NCBI GenBank assembly: GCA_002506665.1
Contig: DAXZ01000074.1
Span: 14,032 to 19,258, forward strand
Direction: 5' to 3'
Length of the DNA stretch: 5,227 nt
Source: Nitrosopumilus sp. UBA526
GTDB taxonomy: Archaea > Thermoproteota > Nitrososphaeria > Nitrososphaerales > Nitrosopumilaceae
Positions 1 through 3,846 of this stretch are shown in pieces (within the stretch, counting starts at the first letter, position 1; each line of letters opens with the position of its first letter). The notes below the pieces were generated by a model. It saw only the letters and a list, made by a program, of their open reading frames with translations. It had not been told where the DNA came from and searched no databases. A program made the position numbers and the translations under genes.

Positions 1-188
1 ATACCGTTAACTTTGATGGCAAGACATGTCATTATACTGGAATTTCTATTATAAACTCTGACAAAGTCTCTTTTTTGCAGGAGGTAGCTGTGAACTATGT
101 CATAATTGATGATGAACGAGTTGCGTTTAATCTAAACACTAAGCAAGACTATGACTTGTTTAGGCGCTACCTGAGATCTTGCCGTTAA
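1..188 (+). CDS. 3' end of a probable MobA/CobY-like nucleotidyltransferase (5' end outside window)
   Basis: A reading frame is open from base 3 to a TAA at 186-188 and gives the last 61 residues of a protein that begins before the window. The segment 'YTGISIIN' followed by 'IIDDERVAFNLNTKQDYDL' resembles the end of MobA-like NTP transferases, including the archaeal adenosylcobinamide-phosphate guanylyltransferase type. In that family a D-x-R-(V/I)-A-x-N-(V/I/L)-NT-x-x-D motif closes the nucleotide-binding fold. The catalytic GG-x(n)-R-x-GxxK loop would lie upstream and cannot be checked, so the substrate (GTP, CTP or another) is unknown. The gene is convergent with rps27e and the two coding ends overlap by 29 bp. 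The family call is an inference from a short tail; that this is coding is more secure than the name. Confidence 0.55.
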   Translation, partial: TVNFDGKTCHYTGISIINSDKVSFLQEVAVNYVIIDDERVAFNLNTKQDYDLFRRYLRSCR

Positions 189-354
189 TTAGTGCCTTTG
201 AGCCTGTAGGCTCTGAGATGATATTTCCACAGGAATTGCATGCTATCTGCGTTGATGCATGGGAATAAACTATCTGCTGTTCGTCACATTCATTGCAGTT
301 GACCTTTTGAAACTTGCTGGAAGGCACTGGAATCTCAATATGATCTTTTTTCAT
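160..354 (-). CDS. rps27e: Small ribosomal subunit protein eS27 (S27e)
   Basis: This 64-residue protein has the length and layout of archaeal S27e, a zinc-binding protein of the 30S subunit shared with eukaryotes and absent from bacteria. It opens with a short basic/hydrophobic segment ('IPVPSSKFQKVNC') and carries a C-x2-C pair at residues 20 and 23 and a second at 39 and 42, which together bind one zinc ion. The ending 'GNIISEPTGSKALI' fits the usual G-x-x-(L/I)-x-x-P-TGGKA-x-(I/L) tail, with GS in place of GG. Its ATG overlaps the rpl44e stop in an ATGA, so the two ribosomal genes are translationally coupled, as is common in archaea. The 3' end overlaps a convergent gene by 29 bp. Confidence 0.95.
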   Translation of the reverse strand: MKKDHIEIPVPSSKFQKVNCNECDEQQIVYSHASTQIACNSCGNIISEPTGSKALINGKISGSA

Positions 355-632
355 GTAGCCACCAACTCAAACTTTTTAATTCTGATACCTGGCTTGTTGT
401 ATTTCTTTTTACAAACAGTACATGTCATGATGGGCGTAACTTTCTTTGTGACCTTTGCAGGCTTTGCCAGCTTTGGGAATTTCTGTCCGCCGTATCCCTT
501 TTTACGCTCTGCATGTCTGCGCTCACCTCTGGCAGAACCACGCCTCTTTCCGGCCTTGTAAATGGAGACCTTTTGTTCGGTATGTGTCTTGCATTTTGCA
601 CAATACTTTCTGATCACCTTAGGGATGTTCAT
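351..632 (-). CDS. rpl44e: Large ribosomal subunit protein eL42 (L44e)
   Basis: This 93-residue protein begins 'MNIPKVIRKYCAKCKTHT', the standard archaeal L44e start. It has zinc-binding pairs at C11/C14 and C71/C74, a basic middle, and the conserved 'GYGGQ' at residues 46-50 that sits at the ribosomal E site. The tail 'KKFELV' also matches the family. The frame is open further upstream to an ATG at 674, but those 14 extra residues match nothing in the family. A TATA-like box at 659-666 lies about 30 bp before the ATG at 632, which places the longer start upstream of transcription. A run of six G (positions 643-648 on this strand) might serve as a weak ribosome-binding site. The gene overlaps rps27e by 4 bp and probably forms a two-gene ribosomal transcript with it. 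Confidence 0.95.
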   Translation of the reverse strand: MNIPKVIRKYCAKCKTHTEQKVSIYKAGKRRGSARGERRHAERKKGYGGQKFPKLAKPAKVTKKVTPIMTCTVCKKKYNKPGIRIKKFELVAT

Positions 633-658
633 ATCAACAAAACCCCCCTTCAACCGTA

Positions 659-666
659 ATTTAAGC
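659..666 (-). promoter_or_regulatory. Archaeal TATA box for rpl44e-rps27e
   Basis: On the minus strand the sequence reads GCTTAAAT, centred about 30 bp upstream of the rpl44e ATG. That is the spacing expected for a leaderless or very short-leader archaeal mRNA. It lies in the 55-bp gap after the methyltransferase gene, suggesting that the ribosomal pair can be transcribed on its own. The call is by motif and spacing only. Confidence 0.5.
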
Positions 667-687
667 ATAATCATGTACGGTACAAAA

Positions 688-1242
688 CTATAGTTTCTTT
701 AACAGAGTAAATCGAGGCATGTCAGGTTCAATGTCTTTGTGCATATCGACATTGCTGACAAACCTTACCTTATAGTCACGCCATCTATTTTGCATGTTTC
801 TTGACATCTGATTCTCATCAACTTTTCTTTCTGTCTCATCAAACCTCTCGCAGTTCATAATGTACTTTCTAGCAACCCTGAACATCTCTGCAACTCCTTT
901 GTCTAGGGTCTGCTCATCTAAATAATTCATCAATCCATGTGTAAACACAAAATCTATTGCCGAGTCAGCAAAGGGCAGTTTTGAGATATCACCTTTTTTA
1001 AAATCAGCAGCTGATAGTTTCACTTGAGCGATCTCCAATGCATGACAGTTAAGATCAATCCCATGAATCTCAAATGTGTCTGGAAACAGCCTTAGATCAA
1101 TTCCGGTACCGCACCCAATCTCAAGAACACTCGTGCAGCGCAATGAGGTCGCTAAATCTCGAACAAATTTTGCAAACGCTTCATTATACCTTGACTCGTT
1201 TGTATCTGAATACTTGTTCCAAAACTCCTCGTCATAATCCAT
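688..1242 (-). CDS. Class I SAM-dependent methyltransferase
   Basis: With the start chosen here the protein has 184 residues. The Rossmann SAM-binding motif I, 'VLEIGCGTG', lies at residues 39-47. The acidic residue that binds the SAM ribose is D63 in 'HGIDLN', 'GDISKLPF' is at 84-91, and 'FVFTHGLMNYL' at 98-108 is the motif IV region. The order of features, the 'FVFTHG' core and the C-terminal 'FTLLKK' recall the methylases associated with pseudaminic-acid (surface sugar) biosynthesis, but no sugar genes are nearby, so the substrate is unknown. The frame is open to an ATG at 1332. That longer form would overlap the Cys-rich gene upstream by 50 bp and add 30 residues unlike the domain. The ATG at 1242 leaves a 40-bp gap and has a weak TATA-like CAAATA about 26 bp upstream (1266-1271). 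The gene may be read from this or from ilvE. Confidence 0.85.
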   Translation of the reverse strand: MDYDEEFWNKYSDTNESRYNEAFAKFVRDLATSLRCTSVLEIGCGTGIDLRLFPDTFEIHGIDLNCHALEIAQVKLSAADFKKGDISKLPFADSAIDFVFTHGLMNYLDEQTLDKGVAEMFRVARKYIMNCERFDETERKVDENQMSRNMQNRWRDYKVRFVSNVDMHKDIEPDMPRFTLLKKL

Positions 1243-1282
1243 CCAGTATTTTACAAACAAAGCTGTATTTGATACTAGTTGT

Positions 1283-1480
1283 CTAGTGCCGGCATTTGCA
1301 TGAAACGAGTTTTGTATCAAAGGTACAGTCATGTGGCCCCTCTGACCTTCCCTGCGTAGGAATCTCCCTCATACAGTCCTCGTGACGGTCTTTTCTGCAA
1401 AACCAGCAAATCTCTTTGGCATTGCCTACAACACACGAGTCCACGACTTTGGATTCCTTGCTATGAATATAAAACTTCAT
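1283..1480 (-). CDS. Small Cys/His-rich, probably zinc-binding protein
   Basis: This 65-residue protein is dense in possible metal ligands: C25-x2-C28, H33, C36, H50, C52, C61-x-C63 and H65 at the very end. The pattern 'CWFCRKDRHEDC' and the ending 'CKCRH' resemble short zinc proteins that I associate with Thaumarchaeota, though I cannot give a function. The frame opens at an ATG at 1504 inside ilvE. The ATG at 1480 is preferred because it begins 5 bp after the ilvE stop and leaves the Cys-rich body intact. No clear Shine-Dalgarno site is visible, so translation is probably coupled to ilvE. Location after ilvE and before a methyltransferase suggests co-transcription but does not reveal a role. 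Confidence 0.75.
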   Translation of the reverse strand: MKFYIHSKESKVVDSCVVGNAKEICWFCRKDRHEDCMREIPTQGRSEGPHDCTFDTKLVSCKCRH

Positions 1481-1485
1481 CAAAC

Positions 1486-2400
1486 TCAGATAAATGTCAG
1501 CCAAGGCAGAAACCTCTCATCTCTGGCCATGACTACGTCTGTAAACGACTTTTGTAATGCCTTGGTGGTTCTGCCCATCTTGCCTGTTCCAATCTTTACT
1601 TTGTCTACCTGGGTAATTGATTTTATTTCGGCAGCTGTTCCTGTCATAAAGATCTCGTCTGCCAAATAGAGATCATCTCGTTCTAGGTCACACTCCATTA
1701 CAAACTCGCCGTTCTCCTCAACAATCTGAATAACACTGTCCCTAGTTATCCCTCCCAATCCCCCTGCTGACAGCGGCGGAGTCTGAATGACACCATCTTT
1801 TACGATAAAGATATTCTCAGCGCTACCTTCTACAACCTTGCCGTACGAGTTTAACATTATTGCTTCATCATATCCGTTCTCCACTGCCTCCATTCTTGCA
1901 AGAACCGCGTTTGCATAGTTTGATGCAGCTTTTGCATGTGTTGGCTGGGATCTTGAATCAATTTTAATCCAGCTTGAAATCTTGCATTTTGCTCCAGAAA
2001 ACTTGCCTGCCTTTGATTCACCCATCTTCCATTTCCAGCATGCAATAGCCACATCTACTTTGTTGGGGGACGGGGTTAATCCCATTGTTCCATATCCGTA
2101 ATATGCCAGGGGTCTGATGTATGACTCTTTGAATCCTCCTGTCTTGACAGTCTTTATAATTGCCTCAGTAATTGCTTTCTTTGAGAACCGCATCTTCATA
2201 GAGTACAACTGTGCAGATCTGAAAAACCTGTCAATATGTTCAGGCAATCTAAAGATTGCCGGCCCATCTCTTGTATTATAGCACCTGATCCCCTCAAAGA
2301 TTGATGTTGAATAATGTAATGCATGAGTCAATACATGAACCTTGGCATCCTTGAATGGCACTAGTTTTCCATTCATCCATATCTTGCCTACTTCTTTCAT
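1486..2400 (-). CDS. ilvE: Branched-chain amino acid aminotransferase
   Basis: This 304-residue PLP enzyme of fold type IV transfers the amino group between glutamate and the 2-oxo acids of valine, leucine and isoleucine in the cytoplasm, the last step of their synthesis. It starts 'MKEVGKIWMNGKLVPF' and has 'HALHYSTSIFEGIR' with the family's FEG(I/M)R motif. The likely PLP-binding lysine is K157 in 'HAKAASNY'. It also has 'EGSAENIF' at 191-198, 'GGITRDSVI' and the cofactor-phosphate loop 'TGTAAEI' at 253-259. All expected motifs are intact and the length is normal. The frame extends to an ATG at 2418, but that start lies between the TATA box and the expected transcription start, so 2400 is chosen. 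The gene leads a minus-strand run and is divergent from a small membrane-protein gene. D-amino acid or ADC-lyase relatives share this fold, but FEGIR and length favour IlvE. Confidence 0.95.
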   Translation of the reverse strand: MKEVGKIWMNGKLVPFKDAKVHVLTHALHYSTSIFEGIRCYNTRDGPAIFRLPEHIDRFFRSAQLYSMKMRFSKKAITEAIIKTVKTGGFKESYIRPLAYYGYGTMGLTPSPNKVDVAIACWKWKMGESKAGKFSGAKCKISSWIKIDSRSQPTHAKAASNYANAVLARMEAVENGYDEAIMLNSYGKVVEGSAENIFIVKDGVIQTPPLSAGGLGGITRDSVIQIVEENGEFVMECDLERDDLYLADEIFMTGTAAEIKSITQVDKVKIGTGKMGRTTKALQKSFTDVVMARDERFLPWLTFI

Positions 2401-2422
2401 AGGAGAGCAAAAAAACAATGCT

Positions 2423-2430
2423 AATTTAAA
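2423..2430 (-). promoter_or_regulatory. TATA box for ilvE
   Basis: On the minus strand TTTAAATT is centred about 26 bp before the ATG at 2400, which predicts a transcript starting at or next to the start codon (leaderless). This fixes the ilvE start and excludes the upstream ATG at 2418. Confidence 0.65.
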
Positions 2431-2437
2431 GAATTAA

Positions 2438-2452
2438 CTTAAACTACATATC
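2438..2452 (+). promoter_or_regulatory. TATA-like region for the small membrane-protein gene
   Basis: Two overlapping candidates, CTTAAACT at 2438-2445 and TACATATC at 2445-2452, lie about 32 and 25 bp before the ATG at 2474. Either would give a leaderless or nearly leaderless transcript divergent from ilvE. I cannot choose between them. Confidence 0.4.
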
Positions 2453-2473
2453 TGACCAATCCTAAACTCTGGT

Positions 2474-2680
2474 ATGGACTGGACTCTGGGCTTTGTTGGA
2501 ATTACCTGTCTTGTAATAGGACTTGTGGGCCAGGCATTTACAATGAGAAAAATCCGTCTCACTACCTACAAAGATGAGGATTTGGGCTCGGCTAATATCT
2601 TTCTCAATCCAAAGAACTTCAAGTGGTATGTCTTGTTGGGCGTGGGAATCATTTTGTGGTATGTGGCTGAGCGTGCGTAA
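2474..2680 (+). CDS. Small two-helix membrane protein of unknown function
   Basis: The 68-residue protein has two hydrophobic helices, about residues 5-22 and 51-65. They are joined by a charged loop (23-50) containing 'RKIR' and 'NPKNFK'. By the positive-inside rule the loop faces the cytoplasm and both ends face outwards. There is no signal peptide cleavage site and no catalytic motif. I do not recognise a named family; small hairpin proteins of this kind are common single genes in archaea. It starts directly behind a divergent promoter region shared with ilvE and has no partner gene downstream. A 5-bp hairpin (2683-2698, TGATC/GATCA) follows the stop but lacks a T run, so it is only a weak terminator candidate. 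Confidence 0.75.
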   Translation: MDWTLGFVGITCLVIGLVGQAFTMRKIRLTTYKDEDLGSANIFLNPKNFKWYVLLGVGIILWYVAERA

Positions 2681-2788
2681 ACTGATCTATATGGATCATC
2701 TCTAAATACTAGTAACTGTAATGTATAGTAGCGTGTTTTGGGTAACGCCGGACTAACTCTAGATAATGGTCCAAGAACAAACCCATGA

Positions 2789-2819
2789 TGGTGCTTACAG
2801 GTGAAAGCCCGTAGCACCA
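2789..2819 (+). repeat. Hairpin with 7-bp stem
   Basis: TGGTGCT (2789-2795) pairs with AGCACCA (2813-2819). Beyond one bulged T the stem continues as AC/GT (2797-2798 with 2811-2812), and a short GG/CC pairing is possible inside. The loop contains AGGTGA, which is complementary to the 16S rRNA 3' end, but no start codon follows at a suitable distance. No T run follows. It could be part of a small RNA, but function is unknown. Confidence 0.45.
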
Positions 2820-2827
2820 CTCTTTAG

Positions 2828-2864
2828 ATTAATCGATGACAGGGATTTCTTGTCATCAAATAAT
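2828..2864. repeat. Inverted repeat, 7 bp plus 4 bp arms
   Basis: GATGACA (2835-2841) pairs exactly with TGTCATC (2851-2857) across a 9-base loop. Outside a symmetric 3x3 internal loop, ATTA (2828-2831) pairs with TAAT (2861-2864). It could be an RNA hairpin or a protein-binding palindrome; there is no T tract to make it a standard terminator. Confidence 0.5.
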
Positions 2865-2882
2865 TTCATAGATATGTGTGTG

Positions 2883-2963
2883 GGTATCATTGATTGCAAG
2901 CCCCACATGAAACCAATGCTTGAAGAATAACACAGTCATGTTTCGGTGTCACTCTGTGATACC
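2883..2963. repeat. Nested inverted repeats that could form a three-way junction
   Basis: GGTATCA (2883-2889) is the exact reverse complement of TGATACC (2957-2963). Inside it, CAAGC (2897-2901) matches GCTTG (2918-2922) and CACAG (2931-2935) matches CTGTG (2954-2958). If the outer stem is shortened to GGTAT/ATACC, all three stems can form together as a closed three-way junction. Competing pairings exist: CATTG/CAATG, and ACATGA (2905-2910) with TCATGT (2937-2942). I do not recognise a known RNA family; transposon-like terminal repeats are an alternative reading. Confidence 0.35.
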
Positions 2964-3089
2964 TTGTGGTCAAGTATATTTCAAACACATTTGGTTCACG
3001 TTTTAAAAGCAAGACGTTTTCTGTTCTCAGTGTTATTCAGAGCTTGTGGTATGGTTTCTGGAAATTTGATGATCTGCCAAAAGATAATC

Positions 3090-3101
3090 TTTAAGTATAA
3101 A
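3090..3101 (+). promoter_or_regulatory. TATA box of the small-gene cluster
   Basis: TTTAAGTATAAA is centred about 27 bp before the ATG at 3123. This is the best TATA match in the right half apart from the one at 4733-4740. It predicts a near-leaderless transcript starting at A1 and probably running through D, since there are no gaps large enough for another promoter before 4246. Confidence 0.6.
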
Positions 3102-3102
3102 T

Positions 3103-3146
3103 CAGACCAACCAAAGACAGCAATGACTAAAGTAGAGAAATCTAAA
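3103..3146 (+). repeat. Remnant of a third B copy at the start of A1
   Basis: The 15-mer ACAGCAATGACTAAA occurs at 3117-3131, 3365-3379 and 3719-3733. The last two are in the middle of B1 and B2 and encode 'TAMTK'. At the first site the same frame reads 'KYKSDQPKTAMTK', close to 'KYAQQKTAMTK' of B. The distance from this 15-mer to the A body is 30 bp here and 136 bp in the intact unit, consistent with a deletion of about 106 bp that removed the end of an earlier B copy and the original A start. A1 now begins at the internal ATG of that remnant. Confidence 0.5.
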
Positions 3147-3218
3147 AATGCAACAGAAGGAGCATTTGAGCGAGATATAAAAAAACCTAGTAAATTAGGC
3201 AAGGTGATAATCGAATGA
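3123..3218 (+). CDS. Small protein A1 (cassette copy 1), unknown function
   Basis: This 31-residue basic peptide begins 'MTKVEKSK' and continues with a 23-residue body from 'NATEGAFER' to 'KLGKVIIE'. The body is shared with A2 except for one residue (D/Y). The DNA of the two bodies differs at five positions, four of them silent, which argues that the peptide is translated and under selection. The stop overlaps the B1 start as ATGA. Its codons for G-K-V-I contain AGGTGAT, a near-perfect Shine-Dalgarno site for B1, so A could also act as a coupling leader. No known family. The first residues appear to derive from a deleted B copy. The start is set by the TATA box at 3090-3101. Confidence 0.55.
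   Translation: MTKVEKSKNATEGAFERDIKKPSKLGKVIIE
3202..3208 (+). promoter_or_regulatory. Strong ribosome-binding site for B1
   Basis: AGGTGAT lies 6 bases before the B1 ATG and matches the archaeal anti-Shine-Dalgarno sequence without mismatch. It is embedded in the last codons of A1. Confidence 0.7.
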
Positions 3219-3487
3219 ATAAAAATACAGATGTTGTAGTAGATAGAATAAAATTCTACGACAATGACATAGAGATTGCAAAGGGTTCACTTCGTAGATG
3301 TAACGGTTTGATTAGTGAAGAAGTTGATCTTGCTTTAGAAGGAACAAAATATGCCCAACAAAAAACAGCAATGACTAAAACTGATAAACCTCGCATGCTA
3401 TCTGAAGAAGACAAAATCAAGCTGTGCATGGAACAGTTTGGATATGAAAGAAAGATAGCAATGGCACAGATTGCGAGATGGAGTTAG
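3215..3487 (+). CDS. Cassette protein B1, unknown function
   Basis: This 90-residue, charged, probably all-helical soluble protein has no signal peptide or membrane segment. The first half runs from 'VVVDRIKFYDNDIEIAKGSLRR' to 'EEVDLALEGTKYAQQ'; the second half, after a variable linker (56-66), reads 'KIKLCMEQFGYERKIAMAQIARWS'. Each half has a helix, a turn with G-(L/W/Y), and a second helix. This faintly recalls UBA-like or other small helical binding modules, but I do not claim a family. It matches B2 at 47 of the first 55 residues. C29 and L32 replace two tryptophans of B2. It is coupled to A1 by an ATGA overlap and a perfect Shine-Dalgarno site, and its last codons carry a GGAG site for A2. 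Confidence 0.75.
   Translation: MNKNTDVVVDRIKFYDNDIEIAKGSLRRCNGLISEEVDLALEGTKYAQQKTAMTKTDKPRMLSEEDKIKLCMEQFGYERKIAMAQIARWS
3480..3483 (+). promoter_or_regulatory. GGAG ribosome-binding site for A2
   Basis: GGAG lies 8 bases before the A2 ATG at 3492, inside the codons for the final R-W-S of B1. It supports translation of the 26-residue A2. Confidence 0.5.
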
Positions 3488-3491
3488 CTTG

Positions 3492-3572
3492 ATGGCAGAC
3501 AATGCAACAGAAGGAGCATTTGAGAGATATATAAAAAAACCTAGTAAGTTAGGCAAGGTAATAATAGAATGA
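3492..3572 (+). CDS. Small protein A2 (cassette copy 2), unknown function
   Basis: This 26-residue peptide starts 'MADNATEGAFERYIKK' and ends 'KLGKVIIE', and is probably the original form of A, since its start has not been replaced. It begins 5 bases after the B1 stop, behind a GGAG site, and its TGA overlaps the B2 ATG. Comparison with A1 shows one amino-acid change and four silent changes over 23 codons, evidence that the peptide is maintained. It has no hydrophobic segment or recognised motif. It may be a regulatory leader, a small partner of B, or both. Confidence 0.55.
   Translation: MADNATEGAFERYIKKPSKLGKVIIE
3556..3562 (+). promoter_or_regulatory. Weakened ribosome-binding site for B2
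   Basis: AGGTAAT stands at the same place as AGGTGAT before B1, 6 bases from the ATG, with one G-to-A change in the core. The change is silent in A2 (GTG to GTA, Val). B2 may be translated less well than B1 or rely more on coupling through the ATGA overlap. Confidence 0.55.
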
Positions 3573-3844
3573 ATGAAAATACAGCTGTTGTAGTAGATAG
3601 GATAAAATTCTACGACAATGACATAGAGATTGCAAAGGGCTCACTTCGTAGATGGGAAGGTTGGACGAATGAAGAAATTGATCTTGCTTTAGAAGGAACA
3701 AAATATGCCCAACAAAAAACAGCAATGACTAAAGAAACAGAGCAACGTGAAAGTTTAGATAGAGAAGCCAAAATCAAGCGATGTATGAGAGTGTTTGGAT
3801 ATGAAAGACAAAATGCCATAGCACAGATTGAAAGATGGAGTTAA
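3569..3844 (+). CDS. Cassette protein B2, unknown function
   Basis: This 91-residue paralogue of B1 has the same layout: 'VVVDRIKFYDNDIEIAKGSLRRW' to 'EGTKYAQQKTAMTK', a diverged linker (56-67) with one more residue than B1, and a C-terminal 'KIKRCMRVFGYERQNAIAQIERWS'. The patch at 29-37 reads 'WEGWTNEEI', against 'CNGLISEEV' in B1. Between the copies, codons 1-55 show about ten base changes that alter residues and only two silent ones, the reverse of the pattern in A. The C-terminal block keeps 17 of 24 residues. It overlaps A2 by ATGA and is followed after 2 bases by gene C. No family recognised. Opposite-strand frames here have no support. Confidence 0.75.
   Translation: MNENTAVVVDRIKFYDNDIEIAKGSLRRWEGWTNEEIDLALEGTKYAQQKTAMTKETEQRESLDREAKIKRCMRVFGYERQNAIAQIERWS
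3837..3840 (+). promoter_or_regulatory. GGAG ribosome-binding site for gene C
   Basis: GGAG inside the final R-W-S codons of B2 lies 6 bases before the ATG at 3847, the same arrangement as between B1 and A2. Confidence 0.5.
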
Positions 3845-3846
3845 TC

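Larger units (their letters stand above)
2681..3089. other. Gene-free stretch with several inverted repeats
   Basis: No reading frame here has a convincing start, composition or family match, and I see no tRNA, no CRISPR repeats and no known riboswitch core. A plus-strand frame open from 2946 runs into gene A1, but its upstream part looks like translated spacer and precedes the TATA box. A TATA-like CTAAATAC (2702-2709) could start a small RNA near 2730. Three inverted repeats in this stretch are listed separately. It marks the change from conserved chromosome on the left to the cluster of very small genes on the right. Confidence 0.6.
3147..3844 (+). repeat. Tandem duplication of the A-B gene cassette, 354-bp period
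   Basis: Copy 1 covers about 3147-3487 and copy 2 about 3501-3844. The A bodies begin at 3147 and 3501 and the B starts at 3215 and 3569, both offset by exactly 354 bp. The A part and B codons 1-28 and 38-55 are nearly identical, with the last 54 bases of that stretch (codons 38-55) identical. B codons 29-37 and the segment after codon 55 are diverged, with one extra codon in copy 2. Direct duplication in place is clear; whether the differences come from selection, gene conversion or recombination with relatives is not decided by the sequence. Confidence 0.9.

Noticed and set aside
259..561. Plus-strand 100-residue frame over the ribosomal genes
   Set aside because: It lies opposite rps27e and rpl44e, whose family matches are certain, and its hydrophobic translation is what antisense of Lys-rich coding DNA gives.
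2566..2820. Minus-strand 84-residue frame after the membrane-protein gene
   Set aside because: It overlaps a better-supported gene, has no promoter, and its translation of the spacer includes the hairpins; no domain-like segment.
2751..2820. Faint likeness to RNase P RNA conserved segments (AGATAATGG and following bases)
   Set aside because: No GAGGAAAGTC-type partner segment upstream, and the space between flanking genes does not allow the usual pairing of both ends.
2681..3089. tRNA gene or attachment site in the gap left of the cluster
   Set aside because: No GGTTCGAATCC-type T arm or 7-bp acceptor pairing was found, and no integrase gene is present.
2946..3122. N-terminal extension of gene A1 to an ATG at 2946
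   Set aside because: Most of it lies upstream of the TATA box and reads like translated spacer; only the last part resembles B, as a deletion remnant.
3147..3844. CRISPR-like repeat array
   Set aside because: There are only two long coding repeats with a 354-bp period and no short repeats with regular spacers.
3147..3844. Toxin-antitoxin pair for the A-B cassette
   Set aside because: Small size and coupling fit superficially, but no toxin fold, RNase or DNA-binding motif can be pointed to, so the label would be invented.
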